This document shows, piece by piece, positions 1 through 9,153 of a DNA stretch of 64,000 nucleotides. Both the position numbers and the translations under genes were made by a program. Numbering within the stretch: the stretch's first letter is position 1; each line of letters begins with the position of its first letter. This stretch comes from Gluconobacter sp. Gdi (GTDB lineage: Bacteria > Pseudomonadota > Alphaproteobacteria > Acetobacterales > Acetobacteraceae). The stretch covers positions 1-64,000 of the forward strand of contig NZ_BLJQ01000007.1 of assembly GCF_014132155.1 (NCBI RefSeq), written 5' to 3'. The notes under the pieces were generated by a model. The model had not been told where the DNA came from. It did no database searches and saw only the letters and a program-made list of their open reading frames with translations.

Positions 1-1
1 T

Positions 2-157
2 TCCACATACCGCTGGACAGATGGCGATGCGACGTTGCCGCTGCAAAGCGGAAATAGCAGCAGGGAACCGGGTATTCTTTCCATTCAGGTCGTGTCCAGT
101 GGACCCTATCTGATGGAGGATCGCTCTGCTCTGTCCGAACTCCGTCAGGTCGGATAA
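2..157 (+). CDS. C-terminal end of an unidentified protein (cut by window edge)
   Basis: An open frame runs from the window edge to a TAA at 155-157, giving about 51 residues that begin STYRWTDGD and end LRQVG. The tail is followed within 20 bases by a strong hairpin, which supports it as the true end of a gene. The YRWTDGDA..LP pattern and the later VSSGPYL stretch slightly resemble the tails of Hint-domain surface proteins of acetic acid bacteria, but this is a weak impression from memory. The start and most of the protein lie outside the window. Confidence 0.5.
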   Translation, partial: STYRWTDGDATLPLQSGNSSREPGILSIQVVSSGPYLMEDRSALSELRQVG

Positions 158-174
158 CAGCCTCTGGGTACTGA

Positions 175-196
175 TGGGGAAGCTTCGGCTTCCCCA
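175..196 (+). terminator. Hairpin terminator after the first partial gene
   Basis: Nine-base arms TGGGGAAGC and GCTTCCCCA close a TTCG tetraloop, a very stable RNA hairpin. It starts 18 bases after the stop of the partial plus-strand gene. There is no clear T-run after it, so it may act as a processing or stability hairpin as much as an intrinsic terminator. Confidence 0.7.
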
Positions 197-352
197 CTGT
201 GTCACAAATCACGATACAAATATTTCCAAATTGCTCTGTATCTGCCGTATTAAAACGCGTCATGCCAGATCCCCGAATGACTTCTTCTCGGCCATCTGTC
301 TCGTTGCAACCGTCTTCTCTTGGTTATGAAGCCTGCGCTTAGAAGAAATGGT

Positions 353-369
353 CTCCGGCAATCCCGGAG
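353..369 (-). terminator. Possible terminator of the purine operon
   Basis: Arms CTCCGG and CCGGAG with a 5-base loop lie about 105 bases downstream of the last gene of the minus-strand operon, between two convergent units. The T-rich tail is weak. The call rests on position and symmetry only. Confidence 0.35.
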
Positions 370-474
370 CGCTTTAGGTATAAAATTTTTCAGACTCAAT
401 AATACTGATAAACGCAGCGTATGTAGAATGCACTTCCATGTCGTCAGACCATTCCTGAATTTCTGAAGTGACTC

Positions 475-1143
475 TTACATACGACCATTAAGCCTATCCA
501 CAATCCAGGTTTTATCCTTCTTTATAAATAAAGGAGATGAAAAGCAGCTTTTAATAGGAAACGAGAACCGACTTCTCCAGCGCTCACTCTGAGTCATAAC
601 GCACAAAGCAGCGAAAGGAGAGTGGCCAATACTCTCCAGTATTTTAACTGCGGCAAAGAGCGATTGACCAGTGCTGACTACGTCGTCAACAAGCAAAATT
701 CTTTTTGCGCTTCCCAGTAAAGGTAGAAGATTAGGATCAAAATAGAGGCGCTTCTTACTGTCCGGCGTGGTGATTGACGACAGTGGTAATGACAGTTGAT
801 CGTCATACCAGAATTTACGGGACGTACTCAGCGGAATAAAGCGTTCATGATTACACCCTTTGGCCACGGCTGCTGCTAGGCCAAGACCTAGCGTAGGCAT
901 TCCAACAATAAGATCGGGTGCAAGAAGCAGTGCCTGTCGGACAAGGTCCTGGCAGAGTACATCGAAAACTCTGAAAGACGTTTGATTGACGAGCAGGGAA
1001 GCAACTGCTGTTTTTCCATCAGGGAGGGGACGCAAGGGAAGATCCAGATGCTTCCCCTCGAAGCAGACACGATACCGGTCAGTATAAGGCGGAACCAAAA
1101 GCTCGTCAGGCGCGAAATCCTGCCAGAAGGAGAGTGTACTCAT
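475..1143 (-). CDS. Purine-type phosphoribosyltransferase
   Basis: A 222-residue PRT-fold protein. The PRPP-binding loop is visible as LLVDDVVSTGQS around residues 150-160, preceded by a segment (DLIVGMPTLGLGLAAAVA) typical of adenine/xanthine-type PRTases. The enzyme would join a free base to PRPP to give a nucleotide in the cytosol. It is the last gene of the operon, and its ATG overlaps the stop of the M20 gene by 4 bases (ATGA), so translational coupling is likely. It sits after a nucleoside hydrolase and adenine deaminase, so hypoxanthine, adenine or xanthine are the natural substrates. The exact base cannot be read from the sequence. Confidence 0.82.
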   Translation of the reverse strand: MSTLSFWQDFAPDELLVPPYTDRYRVCFEGKHLDLPLRPLPDGKTAVASLLVNQTSFRVFDVLCQDLVRQALLLAPDLIVGMPTLGLGLAAAVAKGCNHERFIPLSTSRKFWYDDQLSLPLSSITTPDSKKRLYFDPNLLPLLGSAKRILLVDDVVSTGQSLFAAVKILESIGHSPFAALCVMTQSERWRSRFSFPIKSCFSSPLFIKKDKTWIVDRLNGRM

Positions 1144-2399
1144 TGGGTCTTCTCCACAAAGGAGACCAGGATATCGACAGCTTTTTCCAGCGCGCTTTCA
1201 TCGAAATCAAAGGCACTGGCATGATGTGGGGCAGTGAGATCCGCTCCAATCAGACAATACCCAGCCTGGCCACCGCGCTCCTGCACGCGCTGCATCATAA
1301 ATGTGGCGTCATCGCCTCCGCCAATTGGCCAGGTTTGAATAACTTCTCCACCCTTGGCGGCCAGCACAGCATGATGAAGACGTTCCGTGATACTGGTGTC
1401 TGATATGGCGCTGATGGCCGTGCCGTATACGTCGATATTTACAGTTGCTCCTTGTGTGAGGGCCGCGCCTTCCAGAGTTCTTCTGGCTCCTGATGTCAGA
1501 CGCTTCAAACCGTCATTGGTCGAAGCGCGCAGTTCCATTTCTAAGGTCGCTTCATCAGCGATCACGTTCCGGGTGCGGCCGGCATGTAGCAAGCCTACAT
1601 TGATCCGTGTATCTGCCTGACCATCGCGGGGGAGGGCATACAGTGCAGGAATAGAAATTGCGGCCGCGAGGAGAGCGTTGCGACCTTCCTCGGGGCACAT
1701 TGCTGCGTGGGCTGCGACACCTTTGAACGTCACATTCCATTTTTCTGCCCATAGGAAGCCGTCTGCGGCCAAGGCAATCGACCCACTGGGCAACTGACAT
1801 CCGAGATGTGCAGCCAGAAAAATATCGACGTCATCCAGAAGCCCGTGATTGACGATGGGCTGTGCACCTCGGCCACCTTCTTCAGCGGGCTGAAAAATCA
1901 GGCGGAGCGTTCCCCTCCAGATCGTTTCAGGAGATGCCAGGCGGGCAGCAACAGCGAGGCCAATGGCTGTATGTCCGTCATGCCCGCATGCATGCATCCT
2001 TCCTTCACAAGATGAGGAAAAGCCCTTTAGGGAAGGCAGGTGCGTGTCGTCTTTGATCTCCTGAACAGGCAGCGCGTCCATATCAAATCGCAAAGCGATT
2101 ACAGGCCCGTCACAGCGCTTGAGATCGCCGCACACAGCTGTCTGGCCGTTTGGCATGCGGGAAATCCATAGAGGACTTGCGCCAGCGGCACGTGCTGCCT
2201 CTTGTGCCTGTTGATGGCTTTCTTTCGATGGTAACCCACGCACACCGTCCATGGACATGACTTCCGGACCGACACGGACCGCATATCCGAGCTCAGCAAG
2301 GCGTTCTGCAACCAGAGCAGCTGTGCGATATTCGAGAAAGGCCGTTTCTGGAAAACTGTGAAAACTCCGGCGCATGCCAATGACGTCATGGGGGAGCAT
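1140..2399 (-). CDS. M20-family amidohydrolase (M20D type)
   Basis: A 419-residue zinc amidohydrolase of the aminoacylase/hippurate hydrolase/carboxypeptidase group. Visible motifs include FDMDALP near residue 104, HACGHDGH (metal ligands) near 137, FQPAEEGGRGA near 168 and a C-terminal zinc-ligand region with PHHASAFDFDE. There is no signal peptide, so it is cytosolic. Its ATG directly follows the TGA of adenine deaminase with no gap. An amidohydrolase of this type inside a purine operon is odd. It could cleave an amide in a purine breakdown product or an acylated base, but the substrate is unknown. Confidence 0.85.
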   Translation of the reverse strand: MLPHDVIGMRRSFHSFPETAFLEYRTAALVAERLAELGYAVRVGPEVMSMDGVRGLPSKESHQQAQEAARAAGASPLWISRMPNGQTAVCGDLKRCDGPVIALRFDMDALPVQEIKDDTHLPSLKGFSSSCEGRMHACGHDGHTAIGLAVAARLASPETIWRGTLRLIFQPAEEGGRGAQPIVNHGLLDDVDIFLAAHLGCQLPSGSIALAADGFLWAEKWNVTFKGVAAHAAMCPEEGRNALLAAAISIPALYALPRDGQADTRINVGLLHAGRTRNVIADEATLEMELRASTNDGLKRLTSGARRTLEGAALTQGATVNIDVYGTAISAISDTSITERLHHAVLAAKGGEVIQTWPIGGGDDATFMMQRVQERGGQAGYCLIGADLTAPHHASAFDFDESALEKAVDILVSFVEKTQ

Positions 2400-4175
2400 T
2401 CAGCAGGTCTCCAGCACCATGTCTGTCACAATTTCCCCAGTCATACCGTCCGTAATGCCCAGATCTGTCACATGTGGACCTGGATTGCAGGCCAGTGACG
2501 CTCCGGTGACCAGCTTGATCATGGACGTAGGCCCATCCCAGGTCGTGGCAGTCGCAGCGGCATCCCGAACGGAGGCAAACTGGCGGGCCACATTCTCCGG
2601 GGTCTCGGTTGAAAGAAGGCCACAGACGGGAAGAGGCAAGAGCGCGACAATACGGCCATCACGCGCCACAGCCATGCCGCCGCCGCTTTCAATCAACGTA
2701 TTGGCAACAAGCGCCATATCTTCAGGGTTCCGCCCGAAGACAGCCAGATTGTGGCTGTCATGCAGAATGGTTGTGCCAATCGTCGCCGACCAGTCTCCCC
2801 ATCCTTCCAGAATACCCAGACCGGGCGGGGTATTCTCACCATAACGGTTAAACACAGCCATCAGGGCTGTTTCATCAGGAAGCACGAGTGAACCGTTAAG
2901 AACATCCATTTCCCGTTCTGCCCACTGGGTGGTGCGAGGTGTGCGAACTGTACGGATAAGAGCCTTACGCGCATGCGGAACCGAGATGCGGAAATCATTT
3001 GGGGTAACTGGTGAGCGCCGAACGGTGTTCAACGGAAGTCCAGGCAGTTCTGCTGGCAGTGCCGCCAGCAGTGTTCCATTGGAGGCTACATGAATACCTG
3101 ACGCAAAAACTTCCTGAGGCGTGAAGTCTGTCAGATTATTGAAGACGACCAGGTCTGCACGTCGTCCGGCTGCGACAAGGCCAAGATCCCTTCTTTCGAT
3201 CCGCATGGCAGCGTTCAAAGTGGCACAACGGAGAGCATCCATGGGACACATCCCCAAAGACACCAACAACCGAAGATGATGGATCATGCCGCCCCGGCGC
3301 AGGAGATCGTCAGGGAAGATATCATCCGTGCAGAGTGTTACGGTCTGCGGAACGCAGGCAAGCTCTTTGAAGGCCTCAATGGCGTCCGGCAAAATATTTT
3401 CGTGGGAGACCCGCAATTCCAATGTCATGCCGGCGCGGAGCTTTTCCAGAATGTCTGCTTTACTGGTTAACTCATGGTCAGATTCAATACCCGCCGCCAT
3501 GAAGGCTTGCAGGTGAGAGCCGCACAGATTGCGGGCATGACCACAAACGAGCTTCCCACTTGCGAGACCGGCGTTGACGATGCCTTCCATACGGTCAGAC
3601 CCGGCCACGACGCCGCGCATGTCCATTACTTCGGCCACTCCAATAACTTCAGGCCAAGACAGCATTTCTTCCATCGCACCAGCATCGAAGACGGCTCCAG
3701 AGCGTTCGAGGCCGGGTGCTGACGGAACGCAGGAAGGTGCTTCGACCAGAATACGGAGCGGCAGACCCTTGGTTGCATTGATGGCCCATCGGACACCGTC
3801 CAGCCCGCTGACATTCCCGATTTCATGGGGGTCCCAGCACACGGTTGTTGTTCCTTGAGGAACAACAGTCTGTGCATAAATGCGGGGTGTCACCATGGAG
3901 CTCTCGATGTGCATATGCGCATCGATCAGTCCGGGGGTAATGATCTTGCCAGAAAGGTCTAGTATTGTCCCGGCATCTGCGCGTGTTCCGGGCGGATGCA
4001 CGCTGGCAATGAATGCCCCAACAAGTCCTACGTCGGCCGGCCTGATTTCACCCGTGGCGACATCAGCAACTGAGCCATTGATTAACAGGATGTCAAACGG
4101 CAGGCGGCCGGCCGCTGCACTGACGGCGCGGCGGCGTAATTCAGGGTCGTTCAGGGGGCTGTTTACATCAATCAT
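2400..4175 (-). CDS. ade: Adenine deaminase
   Basis: A 591-residue protein, the usual length for bacterial Ade. It converts adenine to hypoxanthine and ammonia in the cytosol. Seen in the protein are the amidohydrolase metal motif DAHMHIESSM near residue 90, CGHARN followed by the SDHE segment in the middle, and the C-terminal Ade domain with LHDSHNLAVFGRN. The ATG lies inside the end of the upstream nucleoside hydrolase gene (8-base overlap). It takes adenine freed by the hydrolase and imported by the permease of the same operon. Ade is the most diagnostic member and fixes the operon as purine-related. Confidence 0.93.
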   Translation of the reverse strand: MIDVNSPLNDPELRRRAVSAAAGRLPFDILLINGSVADVATGEIRPADVGLVGAFIASVHPPGTRADAGTILDLSGKIITPGLIDAHMHIESSMVTPRIYAQTVVPQGTTTVCWDPHEIGNVSGLDGVRWAINATKGLPLRILVEAPSCVPSAPGLERSGAVFDAGAMEEMLSWPEVIGVAEVMDMRGVVAGSDRMEGIVNAGLASGKLVCGHARNLCGSHLQAFMAAGIESDHELTSKADILEKLRAGMTLELRVSHENILPDAIEAFKELACVPQTVTLCTDDIFPDDLLRRGGMIHHLRLLVSLGMCPMDALRCATLNAAMRIERRDLGLVAAGRRADLVVFNNLTDFTPQEVFASGIHVASNGTLLAALPAELPGLPLNTVRRSPVTPNDFRISVPHARKALIRTVRTPRTTQWAEREMDVLNGSLVLPDETALMAVFNRYGENTPPGLGILEGWGDWSATIGTTILHDSHNLAVFGRNPEDMALVANTLIESGGGMAVARDGRIVALLPLPVCGLLSTETPENVARQFASVRDAAATATTWDGPTSMIKLVTGASLACNPGPHVTDLGITDGMTGEIVTDMVLETC

Positions 4176-5256
4176 GGCTGTTCATCCTGTTCGCAGCCTC
4201 AATAAAGCCTTTGACAAACCGGTCTTTGTCCACGCCCGTTACGACAATGACGGGACGTTCACCAATATGGGGGCGGGTCGCTTCAGGCCACGCGTGAGCA
4301 TAGCCGTAATTGGGCCCATGGGTCAGATCGACGTCCATATAGGCTGTCACGCTGGAGGTAATGAGGGAAGGGTCCAGAGCAATGGCGGCAGCAAGTTCGT
4401 CCCACATCGGCTGGGGACGGAAATAATGCTTCAGATAATCCGAGATGGCCCCCGGATTACGAGCTGCCTGATCCCGAATGTCTGGTGTCATACGGATCGG
4501 GTTAGCGACGGCCCCGATTGAGATGATTTCGGGGAAAGGTGCTTCGAGTGTAATACTCGCTGCCTCAGGATCGAACATGAGATTAAAGTCGGTATAATAG
4601 TCTGCACTATCCGTAACCTGACGCAGGTTACCGTCTACGATGGCTCCCATGAAAACCAGCTTTTTGCAAAGCGCGGCAAAGTCGGGATCCAGTTTGATGG
4701 CAAGTGCAATATTGGTCAGTGGCCCAGCCGCCAGAACAGTCACTTGATGTGGATGAGCATGGACCTGACGGATCAGGAAGAGAGCAGCTGTTTCCGTTGA
4801 TATGGCCCGTAAGGAAGCACCTTCTTTAAGCGGTCCGACCGGAGGTTGCAGATCAGGGGCATTACCACGCCATGCGCCTTTCCATGGCATTTTCCCGTTA
4901 GACTGCTCCCATGCCAGCAGACGAGGGCGCGAGTTGACGAGGGGCTGTGTTGCACCGGGAACAACCGGTAGCGTGGCAGCAATGTCGGCAATATCCAGAA
5001 AGCGCGAAAGATGAGCGACAGCTTCGTTTTCCCATCCATCCCCAATCACCACAGTGAAGCCCAGGAAATCTGAAGTATCCTTGCGTCCGAGGATGGGAAT
5101 AACAGACTGGATGTTCGTGCCGCCGGGGCCTGCAAAGTCATTGTCGAAGATCAGATAGCCTTTTGTGGGGGCAGCACCAGCGGGGAATATGGGCGTGATG
5201 CAAGATAGCGCTGCAAGGCCAAGGAGAAGGGCAGAAAAGCAGTTTTTCAAAAACAT
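4168..5256 (-). CDS. Exported nucleoside hydrolase-like protein
   Basis: An IunH-fold protein. I chose the ATG at 5256 because it gives a clean signal peptide (MFLKNCFSALLLGLAALS, cleavage near AGAA) and has GAGAAG upstream; in-frame starts at 5277 and 5319 run into the permease gene. The role would be cleaving the N-glycosidic bond of nucleosides in the periplasm so that bases can be imported. The N-terminal motif reads DNDFAGPGG where classical family members have DxDPGxDD, so two calcium-binding aspartates appear to be absent, as in some divergent family members. The later segment WDELAAAIALDP matches the usual HDPLA region but with W in place of H. Activity is therefore plausible but not certain. 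Confidence 0.78.
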   Translation of the reverse strand: MFLKNCFSALLLGLAALSCITPIFPAGAAPTKGYLIFDNDFAGPGGTNIQSVIPILGRKDTSDFLGFTVVIGDGWENEAVAHLSRFLDIADIAATLPVVPGATQPLVNSRPRLLAWEQSNGKMPWKGAWRGNAPDLQPPVGPLKEGASLRAISTETAALFLIRQVHAHPHQVTVLAAGPLTNIALAIKLDPDFAALCKKLVFMGAIVDGNLRQVTDSADYYTDFNLMFDPEAASITLEAPFPEIISIGAVANPIRMTPDIRDQAARNPGAISDYLKHYFRPQPMWDELAAAIALDPSLITSSVTAYMDVDLTHGPNYGYAHAWPEATRPHIGERPVIVVTGVDKDRFVKGFIEAANRMNSHD

Positions 5257-5269
5257 AAGATAGATCTTC

Positions 5270-6622
5270 TCACGCATGATGGCCGTGCAGGTTGGCCGAT
5301 ACGACAAAAAACAGAACAAAAATAACGCAAAGCCCCCAGACCACTGGCGTGATACTGCGCCTGCGGCCTGTGGCGAGCGCCATGATCACGTAAGAAAAAG
5401 TTCCGATTGCCATGCCGTTGATCAGATTGCCCGTCAGGAGGGCGAAAATAAATGTCAGGATCGCAGGAGCGCTTTCTTTGAGGTTGGACAAATCAAGATG
5501 ACGCACGCCCTGAAACATCATCATGCCGACCATGAGCAGGGAAGGGGCTGTGGCCTGAGGGGGAATGATCATGAACAGCGGCCAGAAAAACAGTGCGGTC
5601 AAAAAGCCTCCGGCAATGACCAGAGCTGTCAGACCTGTCCGACCACCTGCGTGGACGCCAGTGATCGACTCTGAATAGACGGCGGCAATAGATGTTCCGA
5701 GCAACGGGCCTACGATGCTGGCAAGGGCATCGGTAATGAAAGCTTCTTTTGCTCGAGGGATACGTCCGCTTTCGGAGACCATCCCTGCAGCCGTGGTGAC
5801 ACCAAGCAGATTTGCCAAAGTCCCGAACAATTCCGTGCACAGGAAGAAGAACAACATGGGCAGCACATAGAAAAAATGGTGCACCAGATACATTGGATCG
5901 AGATGAAATGCGGTTTCGTGAGGCCATTGCGGCCAGGCAACAACCTGTTCTGGCCATCGTGTGATTGTGTGCCCTGTCCCGTCCGGTAAGAACAACCCAA
6001 CAAAGGTGAGAGCGATGATGGACAGGATCAACGATCCGGGGACACGTCGGGCAATGAGAACTGGCGTTAAAATGAAACCTGCCAGTGTCAAAAGAACCTT
6101 TGGGCTGCCAACCGGACCCATCGTGACAAATGTTGAAGGATTAGCGACCACAAATCCTGAATTGCGCATGCCAATGAACATGATCACCAGACCAACGGCC
6201 ACCTGAATACCGATGCGCAGCGTATCTGGAATATCGTGGGCGATCCGCTCCCGGATGCGTGTCAGACTCATCAACAGAAAAATAACGCCTGTCACGCAAG
6301 CAAGCGCTAGGGCGGCAGGCCAAGGGACATTCATCTGCTTTACGAGAATGATCGCAAAGACGACATTCGAGCCCATCGCTGCACCGACACCCAACGGCAG
6401 ATTGGCCAACAGACCCATGACCGTCGTGCCAAAAATGGCCACGAGGCAAGTGGCTGTCAGCACACTTGCCCGGTCCAGGCCAGCTTCCTGCATAATCATG
6501 GGATTGACGGCCACGCAGTAAACCATGGCTGCAAATGTTGTGAGGCCAGCAATAACCTCACGTCCGATCGTTGTACCACTGGCGGTCAGGCCAAAAAAAC
6601 GGTCCAGACGGGTCATCAGCAT
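5270..6622 (-). CDS. NCS2-family purine permease (AzgA/PbuG type)
   Basis: A proton-coupled uptake permease of the inner membrane for hypoxanthine, guanine or adenine. The N-terminus (RFFGLTASGTTIGREVIAGL) followed by TFAAMVYCVAVNP is the hallmark of the AzgA-like branch of NCS2. About 12 hydrophobic segments follow, with a GTSIAAVYSES motif in the second half. The open frame extends upstream to 6760, but that part overlaps the receptor gene in another frame. The ATGs at 6622 or 6616, 4-10 bases after the receptor stop, are the credible starts. It fits between the exported hydrolase and cytosolic deaminase as the inner-membrane step. Confidence 0.88.
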   Translation of the reverse strand: MLMTRLDRFFGLTASGTTIGREVIAGLTTFAAMVYCVAVNPMIMQEAGLDRASVLTATCLVAIFGTTVMGLLANLPLGVGAAMGSNVVFAIILVKQMNVPWPAALALACVTGVIFLLMSLTRIRERIAHDIPDTLRIGIQVAVGLVIMFIGMRNSGFVVANPSTFVTMGPVGSPKVLLTLAGFILTPVLIARRVPGSLILSIIALTFVGLFLPDGTGHTITRWPEQVVAWPQWPHETAFHLDPMYLVHHFFYVLPMLFFFLCTELFGTLANLLGVTTAAGMVSESGRIPRAKEAFITDALASIVGPLLGTSIAAVYSESITGVHAGGRTGLTALVIAGGFLTALFFWPLFMIIPPQATAPSLLMVGMMMFQGVRHLDLSNLKESAPAILTFIFALLTGNLINGMAIGTFSYVIMALATGRRRSITPVVWGLCVIFVLFFVVSANLHGHHA

Positions 6623-6626
6623 CCGA

Positions 6627-8978
6627 TCAGAAATCGAGTTTGACTGTGGCAAGGGCTGCAAAGCTGCCCGCAACATAGTACGTCGGTGTTCCCTGAGATG
6701 CGATTGTGGTCCCATAAAGGCCTTTGCTGACCCGGGAGGACGCTGCAATACCAGAGACACCCGACAGGTATTTGTTGTTGCCCACGTTCATGAGATTGAG
6801 CCGGACTTCTGGATGTGTATTGAGAACCTTTGGCATACGGTAGCCAAAGTTCATATCAGCATTCACATAGCCCGGCATGGCCTGATCGTTCATGAAAGTA
6901 GAAAACTGGCGACCCACATATTTGACCGAGAAACCGGCGAAATACGTGCCGTCGTCATAGTCCAGCCCGACAGAGGCTTGAACACTGGGGCTGCGGACTG
7001 CCGTCTTTCCAGCTGTTTTCAGATAATCAGAGCCGACCTTGTAATTATTGTCGATCGTGGCGTGCAGATATTCAGCCGAGACATACGGGTGCAGGTGGTG
7101 CCACGGATGCAGCCCGATTTCGACATCCACACCGCGCGATGTCTGACCACCCGCGTTGATGTTCTGTGTGATCTGGGCGTTATTGATCGTGACCTGCGTT
7201 GCGACCTGACGGTTGGTAAAGTTGTAATTGAAAAATGTGATTGAGCCGTTCAGAATATTATCTTGATAACGGTATCCGATTTCTTCCGAGATAGAATACT
7301 CGGTTTTCTGCGTGGGATTTGCGAGCGTCGCAACCTTGCCTGTGGTTGCACTATAGGTGTTGTAGAGCGCGTTAAGCGTCGGTGTCCGAAAGTTCGTGGC
7401 CACGTCCGCAAAGATCTGGCTGTGATTATCTATTTTATAGCGCGCGCCCAGATTGGGTGTGGTCACGGCAGCGTTCATGCTGGTGCGATACTGGGCGCCG
7501 GGCAGATAGTTGTAACCAATACGTGTCACCATCGATTCTTTGACGCCTGCTTCAATGCGCAGTCTGTTGTGCAGCGCATTGAAGGTATCGCCAAAGAACA
7601 GGGAATTGACCCGTGTAATGGTCAGGTTGTCGTAGCTCGCCAGTCGCGTGCCATCTGAGAGCTTCACATTACCTAGGTAGCCCCAGACATTTGCCGGACC
7701 ACCATTCGCGCCCACTTCGCTGTATGGGTTGAGCATTCGCTGACGCGACCAATCAAACCAGTAACCAAACACAAATGTATGATGGCCGATCGTATAGTGG
7801 ACCTTTGAGACCATTCCCGGGCGATAGACGTATGGTGTCCCGAAAGGCGTGTACATCATGACCTTGTCATTGGTCGTGCCATTGCCATTCAGATCAACGC
7901 TGTATCGCTGGTTCCCTGAGTACACGGCATTTTCTGACATTAAAGATGCTGACGCGATCGTTCCGGAGTTCCAGTAGAAGTACGGCGTGAAATCAAAGCC
8001 GAGGTGGCTATTGACCACGATATTCTGCGGCGCACTGAGAATAAGAACTCGATAGGGGCTCTGGTGCAGTTTCCAGTACCGTGTGTCTGTGGGCGAGAAG
8101 TCCACGGAATAGTTGGCGTGTCGACCATACTGTTGCCAGGCAGAAAGGCTTGGATTGAGATAGGATACTTTCATGGAATCGTCGAAGGTCAAGGCAACTG
8201 AGCTTCTGCTTCCGTTCTCCCAGTCCTTTACCAGTTTGGCGTCGATGTGCTGTTTGTGATCATTACCCGCACCACGGAAATGAGGCTCTTCCAGATGCGA
8301 CCACGCGACAAATGCGCGCATTCCGGTATTGCCAATGTCTCCCGTCTGAAGGCGCACATATTCCCGATGGGTGTTATAGGAACCGAAAGACCCGGCAACG
8401 GTTCCTCCCATCTTATGGGACGGATCGATCAGGTTCATTGTTACCAGACCACCGGAGGCACCAATCGTCGGGGAGTCCAGATTGGCTGACCCTTGTTGCA
8501 TTGTCACTTCATTGAGGTTTTCTGAATCCACCCATTCCGTCGGGAATGCCATGTAGGACCCAATATCATTGAGTGGGGCACCTTCAACCGTAAATCCGAT
8601 CTGATCGCTGTTCATGCCGCGGATCGTCATGTTTCCGCTGACCATGCCAAAGGGGTCTGCACTTGCAACATTGGCGCCGGGCATGTTTCCCAGAAGTTTG
8701 AACACGTTCGGCGTCGGGGCCTGTTTGGCAATATAGGCTTGAGTGATTTCGCTTCTTGATTTTGCCCCATTCTGGGCGACCATCCTGCCGCCGCCAGCCG
8801 CTGCACCAGCTACGCGGATAACTTCCGAGCGCTCCGCTGAGAGAGACGTTGCCTTGCGATGAGGGGCCGAATGGTGTTTGTCGATGCTGGATGGGTGGTC
8901 CGACAGGGTTGCCGCATGCGCGGGCAGACAGACTAGGCTGCCGAGAAACGTGGTACCTAGAAGGATTGAAGTACGCAT
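6627..8978 (-). CDS. TonB-dependent receptor of the purine operon
   Basis: An outer-membrane active transporter. I place the start at ATG 8978 (GGGAG upstream), which gives the signal peptide MRTSILLGTTFLGSLVCLPAHA; the frame extends to 9041 without a better start. The plug domain contains NMPGANVASADPFG and MTIRGMNSDQIGFTVEGAPLND, followed by the long beta-barrel and a C-terminal strand ending ATVKLDF with terminal aromatic F. It is the first gene of the purine operon, so its ligand is probably a nucleoside, nucleotide or purine rather than a siderophore. That ligand assignment is inference from context only. Confidence 0.9.
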   Translation of the reverse strand: MRTSILLGTTFLGSLVCLPAHAATLSDHPSSIDKHHSAPHRKATSLSAERSEVIRVAGAAAGGGRMVAQNGAKSRSEITQAYIAKQAPTPNVFKLLGNMPGANVASADPFGMVSGNMTIRGMNSDQIGFTVEGAPLNDIGSYMAFPTEWVDSENLNEVTMQQGSANLDSPTIGASGGLVTMNLIDPSHKMGGTVAGSFGSYNTHREYVRLQTGDIGNTGMRAFVAWSHLEEPHFRGAGNDHKQHIDAKLVKDWENGSRSSVALTFDDSMKVSYLNPSLSAWQQYGRHANYSVDFSPTDTRYWKLHQSPYRVLILSAPQNIVVNSHLGFDFTPYFYWNSGTIASASLMSENAVYSGNQRYSVDLNGNGTTNDKVMMYTPFGTPYVYRPGMVSKVHYTIGHHTFVFGYWFDWSRQRMLNPYSEVGANGGPANVWGYLGNVKLSDGTRLASYDNLTITRVNSLFFGDTFNALHNRLRIEAGVKESMVTRIGYNYLPGAQYRTSMNAAVTTPNLGARYKIDNHSQIFADVATNFRTPTLNALYNTYSATTGKVATLANPTQKTEYSISEEIGYRYQDNILNGSITFFNYNFTNRQVATQVTINNAQITQNINAGGQTSRGVDVEIGLHPWHHLHPYVSAEYLHATIDNNYKVGSDYLKTAGKTAVRSPSVQASVGLDYDDGTYFAGFSVKYVGRQFSTFMNDQAMPGYVNADMNFGYRMPKVLNTHPEVRLNLMNVGNNKYLSGVSGIAASSRVSKGLYGTTIASQGTPTYYVAGSFAALATVKLDF

Positions 8979-9070
8979 GACTGATGAAGCTCCCGGCCAA
9001 ACACGGAGACACGACGAAAACGGGCTCGTTCTGCCTCTCACCCGGGACTGTCAGGGAGTGAATCGGCAAA

Positions 9071-9096
9071 GACGTCTTAAGTTGTTATAAGACGTC
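9071..9096. promoter_or_regulatory. Inverted repeat in divergent promoter, candidate GntR operator
   Basis: Perfect 9-base arms GACGTCTTA (9071-9079) and TAAGACGTC (9088-9096) flank an 8-base spacer. The repeat lies between the receptor start and the GntR gene start, where a regulator controlling both directions would bind. It could alternatively be a leader hairpin of the receptor mRNA. The symmetry is seen directly; the operator role is inferred. Confidence 0.55.
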
Positions 9097-9153
9097 CTGT
9101 TACTGATTTCCTCTAAGATTTCAATCCATAAATGCAACAATATAGGAAAAATC

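Noticed and set aside
3880-4521. Long plus-strand frame (213 codons) across the adenine deaminase start
   Set aside because: It is antisense to two strongly supported genes and has low-complexity shadow composition with no known motif.
6623-6760. N-terminal extension of the purine permease
   Set aside because: It overlaps the receptor coding end in another frame and lacks membrane-protein character; the ATGs at 6616/6622 fit the family N-terminus.
6525-7244. Plus-strand 239-codon frame opposite the purine permease/receptor junction
   Set aside because: Shadow of the receptor gene; the real genes on the minus strand have continuous family motifs.
8979-9070. Possible riboswitch in the leader of the purine receptor
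   Set aside because: I looked for TPP-, cobalamin- and purine-riboswitch core motifs, and none fit; only the inverted repeat at 9071-9096 stands out.
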